Assembly: GCF_004115085.1 (NCBI RefSeq)
Contig: NZ_QXJP01000003.1
Location: 186,001 to 250,000 of the forward strand
DNA length: 64,000 nt
Origin: Longirhabdus pacifica
GTDB lineage: Bacteria > Bacillota > Bacilli > Paenibacillales > DSM-105158
Reading direction: 5' to 3'
Shown here: positions 8,666-17,793 of the stretch, piece after piece
Layout: each line of letters begins with the position of its first letter
How positions within the stretch are numbered: the stretch's first letter is position 1
Notes under the pieces: generated by a model
The model's database searches: none
What the model saw: the letters and a program-made list of their open reading frames with translations, nothing else
Told to the model about the DNA's origin: nothing
Program-made: the position numbers and the translations under genes

Positions 8666-10687
8666 TTGGCTATCAAAAGAAAGAAAAGAAAAAAAAGATA
8701 CCATAAAGGAAACTCGGTTCCATGTCCTCCGATACATGTTGACTATGACCCTATCCCGATAAAAAAAGATTTTTGCAACGCTAAAAGCAATGGGCGATGC
8801 GCGAAAGCATTTGGAAAAAACACGTTTGCAAATGGTGTAGCATCCTTCGCAAACGGACTAGATACATTTGCAAATGGTATTGCTTCACATAGTGAAGGTT
8901 GTTTCACAACAGCAAATGGAGATTGTTCCCACTCTGAAGGAAAGAAGACAAACGCGAATGGAGACCACTCTCACTCCGAAGGGAAAGAAACGCATGCATT
9001 AGGAGATACTTCTCACTCGGAAGGATATCAAACTCGTGCTTGTGGAGACTACGCGCACGCAGAAGGCAGCTTAACTCATGCAAATGGGCAAAGTGCTCAC
9101 TCCGAAGGAGCTAAGACGATTGCGGATGGCGTTAATTCTCATGCCGAAGGGTATGAAACTCAAACAGTAGGAGATAACTCCCATGCAGAAGGAGCACATA
9201 CCGTTGCTATCGGTATGAATTCTCACGCCGAAGGAGATTATACACAGACAATAGGAGATTGCAGTCATGCGGAAGGTTGCCATACTATTGTAGAGGGTGA
9301 ATGTGCTCATGCAGAGGGAAGCAAAACATCAGCACAAGGGAAGTTCTCTCATGCGGAAGGTTGTGAAACCATTACGCTTGCAGAGTGTACTCACTCCGAA
9401 GGTTTTGGCACGAGAGCAGAAGAAGTGCAAGCACATGCAGAAGGACAATTTACCATTGCAAAAGGGGTTGCAGCCCACGCAGAAGGTGCAAGCAGTATTG
9501 CAGGTGGATCGGAATCCCATGCAGAAGGGGCCAACACCATGGCCATGGGAAATCAATCCCACTGCGAAGGGAATAATAATACCGCTAATGGAGAAGCATC
9601 ACACTGTGAAGGAGCAAATAATTTAGCAGAAGGTGCACAGTCTCATTGTCAAGGAAACACAAATCAAGCAATAGGACGAAATTCTCACGCCCAAGGTGCG
9701 AATACGAGAGCAGAAGGAACAGAGTCACATTCCCAAGGTAATAATACGCAAGCTATAGGTAATCAATCCCATGCACAAGGGGCTGGCACTAGAGCTACGA
9801 GAGAACAAGCGCATGCACAAGGGCAAAATACTGAAGCCAGTGGAGTGGCTGCGCATGCACAAGGGGCAAATACCGTGGCCAGCGGACCACAAGCTCACTC
9901 ATCAGGCGCAAATACTGTTGCATCTGGCAATCAGGCCATTGCTACTGGTTTTCGTACTGTTGCCGACGGTGCACAGTCCGTTGCTTTTGGAGATAATACG
10001 AATATAAATGGGAACGCTAGAACGATCATCATAGGAAGGAATGGATCTGCTAATGAGTCCAACTCCATTTTCTTGGTTAATGGCGCCATTCAAGCTAGAA
10101 TTTCTGGGAACAGTGGTCAAGGTTGTTTCTTAAATGGTACATCAGTCGGACCATGTGACTTCGCTGAAATGTTCGAATCCTTTGATGGCAATAAGATCGA
10201 TGTCGGTTATTTTGTCACCCTTGATGGCGAAAAAATTCGTAAAGCAACTGCAAGTGACCGTTACATTTTAGGTGTAACAAGTGCCACACCTGGTATGTTA
10301 GCAGGTTCCTATGATAATTGGCATGAATATTATGCAACAGATGAATGGGGTCGTGCTATTTATGAAGATGTGCTGGTGCCAGATCAATATGATGATCACG
10401 GCAATCTTATGGTCGAACAGCATGTGGAAAGACAACGCGTCGTCAATCCTGAATATAATGCTGAACAAACGTATATTCCTCGCCAAGAGAGAGATGAATG
10501 GAGTGCAGTCGGTTTAATTGGTCAGTTACGTGTTAGAGACGACGGCACATGTAGAGTGAACGGTTATTGCATGCCAAACGAAGAAGGTATTGCTACTGAT
10601 GCTCCAACAGGTTACCGCGTCATGAAACGTACTGGAGACGAACAAATCCTTGTACTACTTACTGCTCCACAACAAATCATGAAATAA
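8666..10687 (+). CDS. SHAEG-repeat trimeric beta-roll surface protein with C-terminal G2 autoprotease domain
   Basis: A 673-residue fibre-like protein. A short basic, Cys-containing N-terminus (KRKKRKKRYHKG; CPPIHVDYDPIP) leads into YadA/Hep_Hag-like repeats of 14 residues, first three FANG-type, then 25 of the form (S/A)HxEGxxTxAxGxx. The C-terminal 200 residues (from about FAEMFESFDGNKIDVGYFV) match the intramolecular-chaperone peptidase G2 domain of phi29 gp12-type appendage proteins, which trimerises the shaft and then cleaves itself. There is no Sec signal or LPXTG motif, so export by the Sec route is unlikely. A spore outer layer or phage-tail origin are the alternatives. The TTG at 8666 lies 8 nt after GGAGG and is preferred to the ATG inside that site. 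No phage genes flank it. Confidence 0.85.
   Translation: MAIKRKKRKKRYHKGNSVPCPPIHVDYDPIPIKKDFCNAKSNGRCAKAFGKNTFANGVASFANGLDTFANGIASHSEGCFTTANGDCSHSEGKKTNANGDHSHSEGKETHALGDTSHSEGYQTRACGDYAHAEGSLTHANGQSAHSEGAKTIADGVNSHAEGYETQTVGDNSHAEGAHTVAIGMNSHAEGDYTQTIGDCSHAEGCHTIVEGECAHAEGSKTSAQGKFSHAEGCETITLAECTHSEGFGTRAEEVQAHAEGQFTIAKGVAAHAEGASSIAGGSESHAEGANTMAMGNQSHCEGNNNTANGEASHCEGANNLAEGAQSHCQGNTNQAIGRNSHAQGANTRAEGTESHSQGNNTQAIGNQSHAQGAGTRATREQAHAQGQNTEASGVAAHAQGANTVASGPQAHSSGANTVASGNQAIATGFRTVADGAQSVAFGDNTNINGNARTIIIGRNGSANESNSIFLVNGAIQARISGNSGQGCFLNGTSVGPCDFAEMFESFDGNKIDVGYFVTLDGEKIRKATASDRYILGVTSATPGMLAGSYDNWHEYYATDEWGRAIYEDVLVPDQYDDHGNLMVEQHVERQRVVNPEYNAEQTYIPRQERDEWSAVGLIGQLRVRDDGTCRVNGYCMPNEEGIATDAPTGYRVMKRTGDEQILVLLTAPQQIMK
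8885..9934 (+). repeat. 25 in-phase 42-bp coding repeats (14-residue SHAEG units)
   Basis: Twenty-five consecutive units of exactly 42 bp start with an (S/A/T)H(S/A/C)(E/Q/S)G pentapeptide every 14 codons, without one insertion or deletion. Units 1-18 have Glu at the fourth position and units 19-24 have Gln. Units 17-19 carry Cys at the third position. DNA identity between units is low, so this is an old, selected protein repeat and not a recent tandem expansion. Confidence 0.95.
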
Positions 10688-10809
10688 TTCCAGTACAGCA
10701 TGCAACATGTTCAAACTTTGCTTCATTGGACCTATTTACACCTATAATACCTATTGCACCTATTACACTTAAAATCAGCTTGATATAATGGTATTTCATT
10801 TACTTCTAT

Positions 10810-10862
10810 ATACGATAACCAATAACTCGTTACATGTTTCACCACAATATTGGTTATCGTAT
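10810..10862. terminator. 15-bp perfect inverted repeat between the surface protein and cls
   Basis: ATACGATAACCAATA (10810-10824) and its exact complement (10848-10862) flank a 23-nt loop. It lies 122 nt after the surface-protein stop codon. No T-run follows on either strand, so it may be a factor-assisted terminator, an RNA processing or stability element, or an operator. Four loose ACCTAT repeats (about 10734-10770) lie just upstream. Confidence 0.45.
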
Positions 10863-10960
10863 TCCATATATATGATTCTCATGCATTATTAGGTATGATA
10901 TAGTTAATAATCATAACAATTATCCATTTTGCTTTATTACATTATTTCGGAGGACAAGTA

Positions 10961-12487
10961 GTGAAAAAAATTGTACGATTACTATTTAGTCGTTTTTTTA
11001 TCATTAGTACGATCATCGTTGCACAAATAGCGTTTTTAAGTGTGATTATATCCGGTATATTGCAATACTCTTCACTCATTTATTCTTTGGTTCAGCTAGC
11101 TGCCATTGTGATGGTCATCATCATTATAGGTAACAATAACAACCCATCATACAAATTAGCTTGGTCCATCGTGATATTGATTTTCCCCTTACTAGGAGTA
11201 GCATTTTACCTTACATCGGTACACACTCCTTCCAGTGTAAGATTTAAACAAAAAATGAAGAAATATTTAAAATATCACACCAAACTATTAGATCATCATG
11301 AACACATATATGAAGAGGTTCCTCATATCGATCAACAATATATAAAAACATCTAAATTCATTAAAAATGCAGTAGGATATCCAATATGGAAAAATACGAA
11401 TAGTACATACTTTTCAACTGGAGAAGCTTTTTTCGCAGAACATACGGCACAGTTGAAGAAAGCAAAAAAATTCATATTTCTGGAGTATTTCATTATTGAA
11501 GAAGGTGTCATGTGGAATACCACGTTAGAAATTTTAAAAGAAAAAGCTGCTGAGGGTGTCAAAGTATACTTACTGTATGATGATTTAGGCACGATTAATA
11601 CCTTACCAGCCCGCTACGACAAAACATTGCGTGAAGCAGGTATTCATGTTGAAGTGTTTAATCCGTTTAAACCGAAAATAGATTTGTTAATGAATCAACG
11701 TGACCATCGTAAAATTACGGTTATTGATGGAAAAGTAGGCTTTTGCGGTGGATTAAATCTTGCAGATGAATACATTAATGTCATAGAGAAATACGGCCAT
11801 TGGAAAGATACGGCTGTCATGATTGAAGGGGAGGCAGTGTCCAGTCTCATCTCTATGTTTCTTCAATTATGGAACTATACTTCGAAAAACGATCTAGCAC
11901 CACAGCAGTTTTTAAACGAAGTTAGTGGAGTGAAATCAGATGGATTTGTTCAGCCTTTTGCAGACATACCGAAACATACGTGGGATGTATCAGAAAATAC
12001 ATATTTGAACATTATCAACAGGGCAACAAAGTATGTCTATATCACGACACCTTATCTGATCATAGATCACAATATGATGACTTCTTTAATTAGAGCTGCA
12101 AAAAGTGGAGTAGATGTGCGCATTATTACGCCTCATATTCCAGATAAAAAAATAGTCTTTATGACGACACAATCTTATTACAGAGCGCTTGTAGCAAACG
12201 GCATTAAAATATATGAATACACACCTGGGTTCATTCACGCCAAAATGATTGTAGCAGACGACACCATATCCGTTGTAGGAACGATCAATATGGACTATCG
12301 AAGCCTCTATTTACATTTTGAATGTGGGATTTTATTTATGCATTCCAACGTCATCTCAGCTGTCAAAGAAGATATATTAGAGACGATGAAAAAGTGTGAA
12401 GAAATGAACATGGACAAATTAAAAAAGACGCCATTCTATACGAAAGCAATTCATATTGTATTACGATTGTTCGCACCACTGATGTAA
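10961..12487 (+). CDS. cls: Cardiolipin synthase
   Basis: Condenses two phosphatidylglycerols to cardiolipin and glycerol at the membrane. The 508 residues match the Bacillus ClsA length. Two N-terminal membrane segments (about 10-33 and 38-60) and a third hydrophobic stretch (about 66-85) precede two phospholipase-D domains, with HRKITVIDGKVGFCGG and HAKMIVADDTISVVGT as the HxKxxxxD catalytic motifs. The start is GTG at 10961 with CGGAGGA upstream. It stands alone between a surface-protein gene and a convergent sporulation gene. Confidence 0.95.
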   Translation: MKKIVRLLFSRFFIISTIIVAQIAFLSVIISGILQYSSLIYSLVQLAAIVMVIIIIGNNNNPSYKLAWSIVILIFPLLGVAFYLTSVHTPSSVRFKQKMKKYLKYHTKLLDHHEHIYEEVPHIDQQYIKTSKFIKNAVGYPIWKNTNSTYFSTGEAFFAEHTAQLKKAKKFIFLEYFIIEEGVMWNTTLEILKEKAAEGVKVYLLYDDLGTINTLPARYDKTLREAGIHVEVFNPFKPKIDLLMNQRDHRKITVIDGKVGFCGGLNLADEYINVIEKYGHWKDTAVMIEGEAVSSLISMFLQLWNYTSKNDLAPQQFLNEVSGVKSDGFVQPFADIPKHTWDVSENTYLNIINRATKYVYITTPYLIIDHNMMTSLIRAAKSGVDVRIITPHIPDKKIVFMTTQSYYRALVANGIKIYEYTPGFIHAKMIVADDTISVVGTINMDYRSLYLHFECGILFMHSNVISAVKEDILETMKKCEEMNMDKLKKTPFYTKAIHIVLRLFAPLM

Positions 12488-12540
12488 ACGGTAAATGTTC
12501 ATACAGAATGAATATAGTAGATAAGATCTCTATGATTCAT

Positions 12541-12587
12541 AAAAAGCGGTAATAAGTGGAGAATATGTTCCCCAACTTATTACCGCT
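12541..12587 (-). terminator. Strong terminator of the SpoVIF-like gene
   Basis: AGCGGTAATAAGT (12545-12557) and its perfect complement (12575-12587) form a 13-bp stem. Five T follow on the minus strand, so it ends the minus-strand gene at 12679. The stem could also stop convergent read-through from cls. Confidence 0.8.
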
Positions 12588-12678
12588 CACCATGCATATG
12601 AATTACCTTCACTCCATGACTGACATGAAAAGAAAATACACAATTAGAATAAAGATGTAAGCTGATGTACAATACAGT

Positions 12679-12987
12679 CTATTTAAACATAGAAATAATT
12701 TTAATTAAATGCAACGGGTTATTAGGATCAATTTTTTGATCCATAATAAAGCTCACCATATTTTGGCTTTGCTTTGGTCCAATCGTAACTCCCGTCGTTC
12801 TAGAAAGTTGTCTCACCATTTTCTTCAGTTGCACCTTGCTCTGTAAATCTGCTTTAGAGGCGGAACTAAAAATACCGATGATTTTGCCTCTCATCTTTGG
12901 CTGTTTTAACTTCTTTTTTACTTTATTAATAATTTCTTCATCTACACCGTATTCCTTATACCCTTCGTTAAAAAACATGTTCTTCAC
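12679..12987 (-). CDS. SpoVIF-like sporulation protein (spore coat assembly)
   Basis: A 102-residue soluble basic protein. Its C-terminal two thirds (ASKADLQSKVQLKKMVRQLS, then PKQSQNMVSFIMDQKIDP) follows the pattern I remember for the stage VI sporulation protein F family (B. subtilis YjcC), which is needed for late coat assembly. The resemblance is from memory and moderate. Independent support is a SigK-type promoter just upstream: spoVIF is SigK-dependent in B. subtilis. The start is GTG at 12985-12987 after AAGGTGAAGG. It forms its own transcription unit. Confidence 0.6.
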   Translation of the reverse strand: MKNMFFNEGYKEYGVDEEIINKVKKKLKQPKMRGKIIGIFSSASKADLQSKVQLKKMVRQLSRTTGVTIGPKQSQNMVSFIMDQKIDPNNPLHLIKIISMFK

Positions 12988-13035
12988 GCCTTCACCTTAA
13001 AATAACATCCATAGCTGGAGTAATTCTTTCACATT

Positions 13036-13063
13036 TATCCTATGTTTAAGCGTGAAAAAAGGT
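13036..13063 (-). promoter_or_regulatory. SigK-type promoter of the SpoVIF-like gene
   Basis: On the minus strand AC (13062-13063), 17 nt, then CATAGGATA (13036-13044) fit the SigK consensus AC-N16/17-CATANNNTA. The predicted transcript starts about 40 nt before the GTG start codon, a sensible leader length. Confidence 0.5.
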
Positions 13064-13098
13064 GAAGAAAGCATAAGCTTACTTTATCCAACACGTTA

Positions 13099-15150
13099 TC
13101 AGTCCAATAAGCCACTTTGAAACATATCTTGTCGTTGCAGGAAATCACGCAATGAAGTATATTGTACATCGCTCCAAAACTGAGGTTGGTTCACAAGGAA
13201 AGAAGCATCTTCTCTGGCTTGTTCCAATAAGGCAAAATCATGCGATAAATCCGCTACATGAAACTCTGGCAATCCGCTCTGTTTTGTACCAAAAAATTCT
13301 CCTGGGCCACGTATTTCTAAGTCTCTTCTAGACACTTCAAAACCGTCATTCGTTTCCGTCATGACTTCCATTCGCTCTACTCCGGTTTCTGTCTTAGGGT
13401 CAGCAATTAAAATACAGTAAGACTGATGCTCCCCTCTTCCTACTCTCCCACGAAGCTGATGGAGTTGAGACAGTCCAAAGCGATCCGAGTCGTAGATAAC
13501 CATGACCGTTGCATTTGGAACATCGACACCTACCTCCACTACGGTAGTAGACACTAGCACTTGTACCTTGTTGTCATGAAATTGCTGCATCACTTCTTCT
13601 TTTTCATCATTATGTAGTTGTCCGTGCAGTAATCCAATACGCAGTTGAGAAAATGTCATCTGCATCATCGCATGTAAGTCGATGGCGTTTTGCACATCTA
13701 ATTTTTCAGATTCCTCAATGAGCGGGCAAATGATGTACGCTTGTCTTCCTGCCTTCACTTCTTTTTCGATAAAATGAAGGATACGTTCCAACATATCATG
13801 CTTTACCCAATACGTTTTGATCTGTTTTCTTCCCTTGGGCATTTCTTTCAACGTGGATACTTCCATATCACCGAATGCTGTGATCGCCATCGTTCTTGGA
13901 ATAGGTGTAGCTGTCATCGTAAGCACATCCGGATGCATCCCTTTTCGCCTTAAAATACTGCGCTGATTTACACCGAAGCGATGTTGCTCATCCGTTACTA
14001 CTAAAGATAAAGACCGAAAATATACATCTTCTTGAATTAATGCGTGTGTACCTACTACGATATGTGTCATCCCCATTTGTAGTGAGGCGATAACATCTTT
14101 TCTTTTTTTTGACGTCAAACTCCCTGTCAATAAAGCAACTTCTACTTGAAATGGAGCAAACCACCGCTGTAAAGATTGTAAATGTTGTTCCGCTAAAATT
14201 TCAGTAGGTACCATTAATGCAGCTTGATGCCCTGCTTTCACAGCTACAAAAAGAGCGATAGCGGCAACAATAGTTTTACCTGACCCAACATCCCCTTGTA
14301 GTAACCGATTCATGCTGTATGGGGATTTCATATCTCTCATGATCTCACGCAACACTTCTTTTTGCGACGAAGTTAAAGAGAACGGCAATGTGTCTAAAAA
14401 ACTCACCACCGCTTGATTATCCACTTCATGAGCAATACCATCTGCCCGTCTCTTGTTAAGTGAACGATAAGCTTGTAACTTTAATTGGAATAAAAATAAT
14501 TCTTCATAAGCCATACGCTCTCGTGCTTGTTTACCTTCACCCACAGAGCTTGGAACATGAAGGGCATAGATGGCTTCTTTTCGAGATAAAAAGTCGTATT
14601 TCTTCAATATGCTTTCAGGCAGCACTTCAGGAATGTGATCTTGATACTGCTCCAACGCTTGTGTAATCACTTTGATCATCCATTTTTGACCGATTTTTGC
14701 ATTTAATGAATAAACAGGCTGCAATGTGCCGGCAACTTTGGAGTTCTCTATAGAGAACTCCGTTTCGGATACCGTTAATTGCAGCCTTTTTTGATCCCAT
14801 TTACCTGATAAAATTAACTCACGACTAGGAGTTATTTTTTCTTTTAAATAAGCCTGGTTAAACCATACCGCGCTAATCAGCCTTTTTCCAACGTAAACTT
14901 TACAATAAAGTCTCGATTTCTTTTTACCAAAATGCTGCACGCTAGGTTGTGAGTATATGATGCCTTGTACCGTAATTTTTTCTCCATCGGTGACTTCGTG
15001 TAATTCCCGGAGGCGATAATCTTCGTATCGATAAGGATAATAATCTAATAAGTCCCCAACGCTTGATATGCCAAGCTGCTGTAATATAATACCTTTTTGG
15101 GAGCCAATCCCTTTTACTTGCTCAACAGAAATATTATAAATATTTTGCAT
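13099..15150 (-). CDS. recG: ATP-dependent DNA helicase RecG
   Basis: Remodels stalled replication forks and branch-migrates Holliday junctions. The 683 residues match RecG. The N-terminal wedge domain includes KGIGSQKGIILQQLGI and an OB-fold, followed by a helicase core with LLQGDVGSGKT (Walker A), VTDEQHRFG (DExH) and TATPIPRT. The C-terminus has QLRGRVGRGEHQS and the family tail. It overlaps the preceding degV gene by 17 nt and is translationally coupled. In B. subtilis fapR-plsX follow recG; here a sporulation gene does, so synteny breaks at this point. Confidence 0.97.
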   Translation of the reverse strand: MQNIYNISVEQVKGIGSQKGIILQQLGISSVGDLLDYYPYRYEDYRLRELHEVTDGEKITVQGIIYSQPSVQHFGKKKSRLYCKVYVGKRLISAVWFNQAYLKEKITPSRELILSGKWDQKRLQLTVSETEFSIENSKVAGTLQPVYSLNAKIGQKWMIKVITQALEQYQDHIPEVLPESILKKYDFLSRKEAIYALHVPSSVGEGKQARERMAYEELFLFQLKLQAYRSLNKRRADGIAHEVDNQAVVSFLDTLPFSLTSSQKEVLREIMRDMKSPYSMNRLLQGDVGSGKTIVAAIALFVAVKAGHQAALMVPTEILAEQHLQSLQRWFAPFQVEVALLTGSLTSKKRKDVIASLQMGMTHIVVGTHALIQEDVYFRSLSLVVTDEQHRFGVNQRSILRRKGMHPDVLTMTATPIPRTMAITAFGDMEVSTLKEMPKGRKQIKTYWVKHDMLERILHFIEKEVKAGRQAYIICPLIEESEKLDVQNAIDLHAMMQMTFSQLRIGLLHGQLHNDEKEEVMQQFHDNKVQVLVSTTVVEVGVDVPNATVMVIYDSDRFGLSQLHQLRGRVGRGEHQSYCILIADPKTETGVERMEVMTETNDGFEVSRRDLEIRGPGEFFGTKQSGLPEFHVADLSHDFALLEQAREDASFLVNQPQFWSDVQYTSLRDFLQRQDMFQSGLLD

Positions 15151-16003
15151 AGCGTTCTGGATATAAAAACATACCTATAGTTCCTGGTCCAGCATGCGTA
15201 CCAATAACAGGACCAACCGTTGTTTCTCTCGTATGTTTCACATTTAATTCCGTGTGTATCTTATCCATAACGAAGTGAGATAAGTCCGTATCTCCATGTG
15301 CAAACACAGCGATAACAGGTTCATCCCCAAAGTGATCTTTGTAATTTTGAACCACTTTCGCAACCGCTTTTTTCTGTCCTCTGATTTTATCTACAGACGT
15401 GACTTCACCTTCGTCATCAATAGACAGGATTGGCTTAATGTTTAGCAACGTTCCAAATAATGCAGCCGCTTTACCTATGCGACCTCCTTTTTGTAAATAC
15501 TCCAAAGTATCTACGAAAAAGTACAATTGCATCTCTTCTCTAATTTCCTCAATCAATGGTATAATCTCACTGGATGATAGACCTTGTTTGGCTGCATTGA
15601 CTGCTGCTATAACAAGAAACCCTGTTCCATAAGATGCGGAGCGACCATCGAAAATTTTCACTCTTTCCGGTTGATCTAACATCGATTGTGCGAGTTTAGC
15701 AGAGTGAATCGTTCCACTCATTGCTGCAGAAAGATGAATGGAAATGATCTCGGTTTCATCATCTTCCGCTAATATTTTATTATACGTTTCCAAAAAATCA
15801 TTAGGTGAAGGCTGTGATGTCGTTGGTAAATCTTTTGCTTGTTTCAACTTTTCATAAAATTGCTCAGATTGGATAGTAACAGCATCAACAAATGTTTCTT
15901 CAGCAAAATGAACTTTAAGTGGAACCATTTCAACCTTTAACTGTTCTCTTACTTCCTGTGGAATATCTGCAGTGCTATCGGTGACAATACGAATTTTTGA
16001 CAT
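15134..16003 (-). CDS. DegV-family fatty-acid-binding protein (FakB-type)
   Basis: Fatty-acid carrier subunit of a FakA/FakB kinase: it binds an exogenous fatty acid and presents the carboxylate for phosphorylation. The DegV fold markers are IVTDSTADIP at the N-terminus, TTSQPSPNDF, the SAMSGT segment and a C-terminal HAGPGTIG containing the His that contacts the carboxylate. The length of 289 is normal. The start is ambiguous: ATG at 16003 with AGAGG 11 nt upstream, or an in-frame GTG at 16012. It lies 54 nt after fakA and overlaps recG. In B. subtilis this slot holds sdaAB/sdaAA, so a substitution has occurred. Confidence 0.88.
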   Translation of the reverse strand: MSKIRIVTDSTADIPQEVREQLKVEMVPLKVHFAEETFVDAVTIQSEQFYEKLKQAKDLPTTSQPSPNDFLETYNKILAEDDETEIISIHLSAAMSGTIHSAKLAQSMLDQPERVKIFDGRSASYGTGFLVIAAVNAAKQGLSSSEIIPLIEEIREEMQLYFFVDTLEYLQKGGRIGKAAALFGTLLNIKPILSIDDEGEVTSVDKIRGQKKAVAKVVQNYKDHFGDEPVIAVFAHGDTDLSHFVMDKIHTELNVKHTRETTVGPVIGTHAGPGTIGMFLYPERYAKYL

Positions 16004-16057
16004 AGTTGCCACAACCTCTCCTTTTTCATTACTTACACTTTTCTATCATTCAATGTT

Positions 16058-17779
16058 TTATGATTCAATGGATAATAAATATGGATACAGTGGCTGTCCA
16101 CCCTCAAGCACATCTAACTCTATATCTTCGTACTTTTCCTCGATATATGAAGTTAGTTCTTTTGTCGTTTCTTCCTCTGCATCTTCACCAGTGAAAATTG
16201 TCATAATTTCATCTTCATTTACAATCATGTGATCGATAAGATGTTTTACAGCATCCACAATGTTGGATTCTGCTGTAATAATGCTGCCGTCTTCAATAGC
16301 AAGATAGTCTCCTTCTTTGATAGCAACACCATCAATCTCTGTATCACGAACAGCATGAGTAATTTGACCTGATTTCACCGTCGAAATCGCTTCTTTCATC
16401 TGCTCCATGTTTTCGGTAAAATCCAGGTGTTCTTGGAATACCAGCGCAGATACCATTCCTTGAGAAATCGTTTTCGTTGGGATAACAGCAACATCCACGT
16501 CAACCAATTCCTTCGCTTGTTGTGCTGCCATAATAATATTAGAATTGTTTGGAAATACGAATACTTGGTCTGCATTGGTTTCTTTAATGGCTTGTACAAT
16601 TTCTTCTGTACTTGGATTCATCGTTTGACCACCAGATAAAATTACATCAACACCAATGCTTTGCAGTACTTCTTTAATGCCTTCCCCTACTGCAACGGCT
16701 ACCATGCCGTATGGTTGTCTTGCTTCATTTGCTTCGACTACACTACTTCCTTCTGAAGTGTCCGCACTGTTGTTCGATTCCACATCTATGGATTTCACTT
16801 CTACGATGTCTCTATGCTGCTCACGCATATTTTCAATTTGGAAGCGACTTAGTTCACCGTATTGTATAGCGTAGTTAAACACATCCCCAGGTTTTCTGGA
16901 ATGTACATGGACTTTCACAAAATCCTCATCTTGTATGACCAAGATAGAGTCGCCATCTTCCGCGAGTTGCTGACGAAATATATCTGCATCAAATGTAGAT
17001 CCAGATACTTTACCAGCACCGATATCAATGAAAAACTCCATATCATATAAGAATTCGATGTCTTCCGTAGCAAGTTGAGACTGTGCTTTCATAGGATCGA
17101 ATGTTTTCTTGAATTGCTGAGATAGCGGTTTCTTTTCTGGAATAATAAAATCATCCACTTCTTTCCCACTTAAAGCTTTCATGAAACCTTCATAAATAAA
17201 TACGAGACCTTGTCCACCAGAATCGACTACGCCTACTTGTTTCAACACAGCAAGCTGATCTGGTGTTTTCGCTAAAGCAACACCTGATTCTTGGTACACC
17301 TCACTCATCACTTCCAAAATATCTTCATGATATTTTGCAGCTTGAACCCCTGCTTTTGCGGAAGATTTTGAAACTGTTAGTATCGTACCCTCTACAGGTT
17401 TAACTACAGCTTGATAGGCCATATCCACACCTTTTTGTAATGCTGCTGCGAACTGTTCGCTATTAATTTTTTCTTTATCACTCACAGCGGTGGCAAAACC
17501 TCTGAACAATTGGGATAATATAACCCCCGAATTTCCTCTTGCCCCCATCAGCAAACCTTTTGAAAAAGCTGCAGCACAGTGCCCGATATGATCGGACATG
17601 TTTTCCCGGAGATATTCATTTCCCGAAGTTAACGTCATACTCATATTAATGCCTGTATCCCCATCAGGAACTGGGAAGACGTTTAATGCATTAACCGTTT
17701 CCACTTCCTCCGCTAAACGTTGCGTGGACACGGTAATCATCTTAATAAAATCCTGTCCATCTATAAAGACCTTACTCAA
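16058..17779 (-). CDS. fakA: Fatty acid kinase catalytic subunit (DAK-domain, YloV)
   Basis: Phosphorylates FakB-bound fatty acids to acyl-phosphates for phospholipid synthesis. The 573 residues show the three-part FakA layout. The N-terminal DhaL-like ATP domain has NVFPVPDGDTGINMSMT and GARGNSGVILSQ. A middle domain follows, with CxxC replaced. The C-terminal EDD-fold domain contains DVILSGGQTMNPST and FPNNSNI. The start is TTG at 17777-17779, 7 nt after AAGGAG. It is directly after yloU as in B. subtilis, and followed by its likely partner degV. Confidence 0.94.
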   Translation of the reverse strand: MSKVFIDGQDFIKMITVSTQRLAEEVETVNALNVFPVPDGDTGINMSMTLTSGNEYLRENMSDHIGHCAAAFSKGLLMGARGNSGVILSQLFRGFATAVSDKEKINSEQFAAALQKGVDMAYQAVVKPVEGTILTVSKSSAKAGVQAAKYHEDILEVMSEVYQESGVALAKTPDQLAVLKQVGVVDSGGQGLVFIYEGFMKALSGKEVDDFIIPEKKPLSQQFKKTFDPMKAQSQLATEDIEFLYDMEFFIDIGAGKVSGSTFDADIFRQQLAEDGDSILVIQDEDFVKVHVHSRKPGDVFNYAIQYGELSRFQIENMREQHRDIVEVKSIDVESNNSADTSEGSSVVEANEARQPYGMVAVAVGEGIKEVLQSIGVDVILSGGQTMNPSTEEIVQAIKETNADQVFVFPNNSNIIMAAQQAKELVDVDVAVIPTKTISQGMVSALVFQEHLDFTENMEQMKEAISTVKSGQITHAVRDTEIDGVAIKEGDYLAIEDGSIITAESNIVDAVKHLIDHMIVNEDEIMTIFTGEDAEEETTKELTSYIEEKYEDIELDVLEGGQPLYPYLLSIES

Positions 17780-17793
17780 GAGTATTCTCCTTC

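Noticed and set aside
8885-9934. Regular 42-bp repeats that could suggest a CRISPR array, and long open frames in the other five frames
   Set aside because: The repeats have low DNA identity but strict 14-codon protein phase, so they are coding repeats; other-frame open stretches are a by-product of the periodicity.
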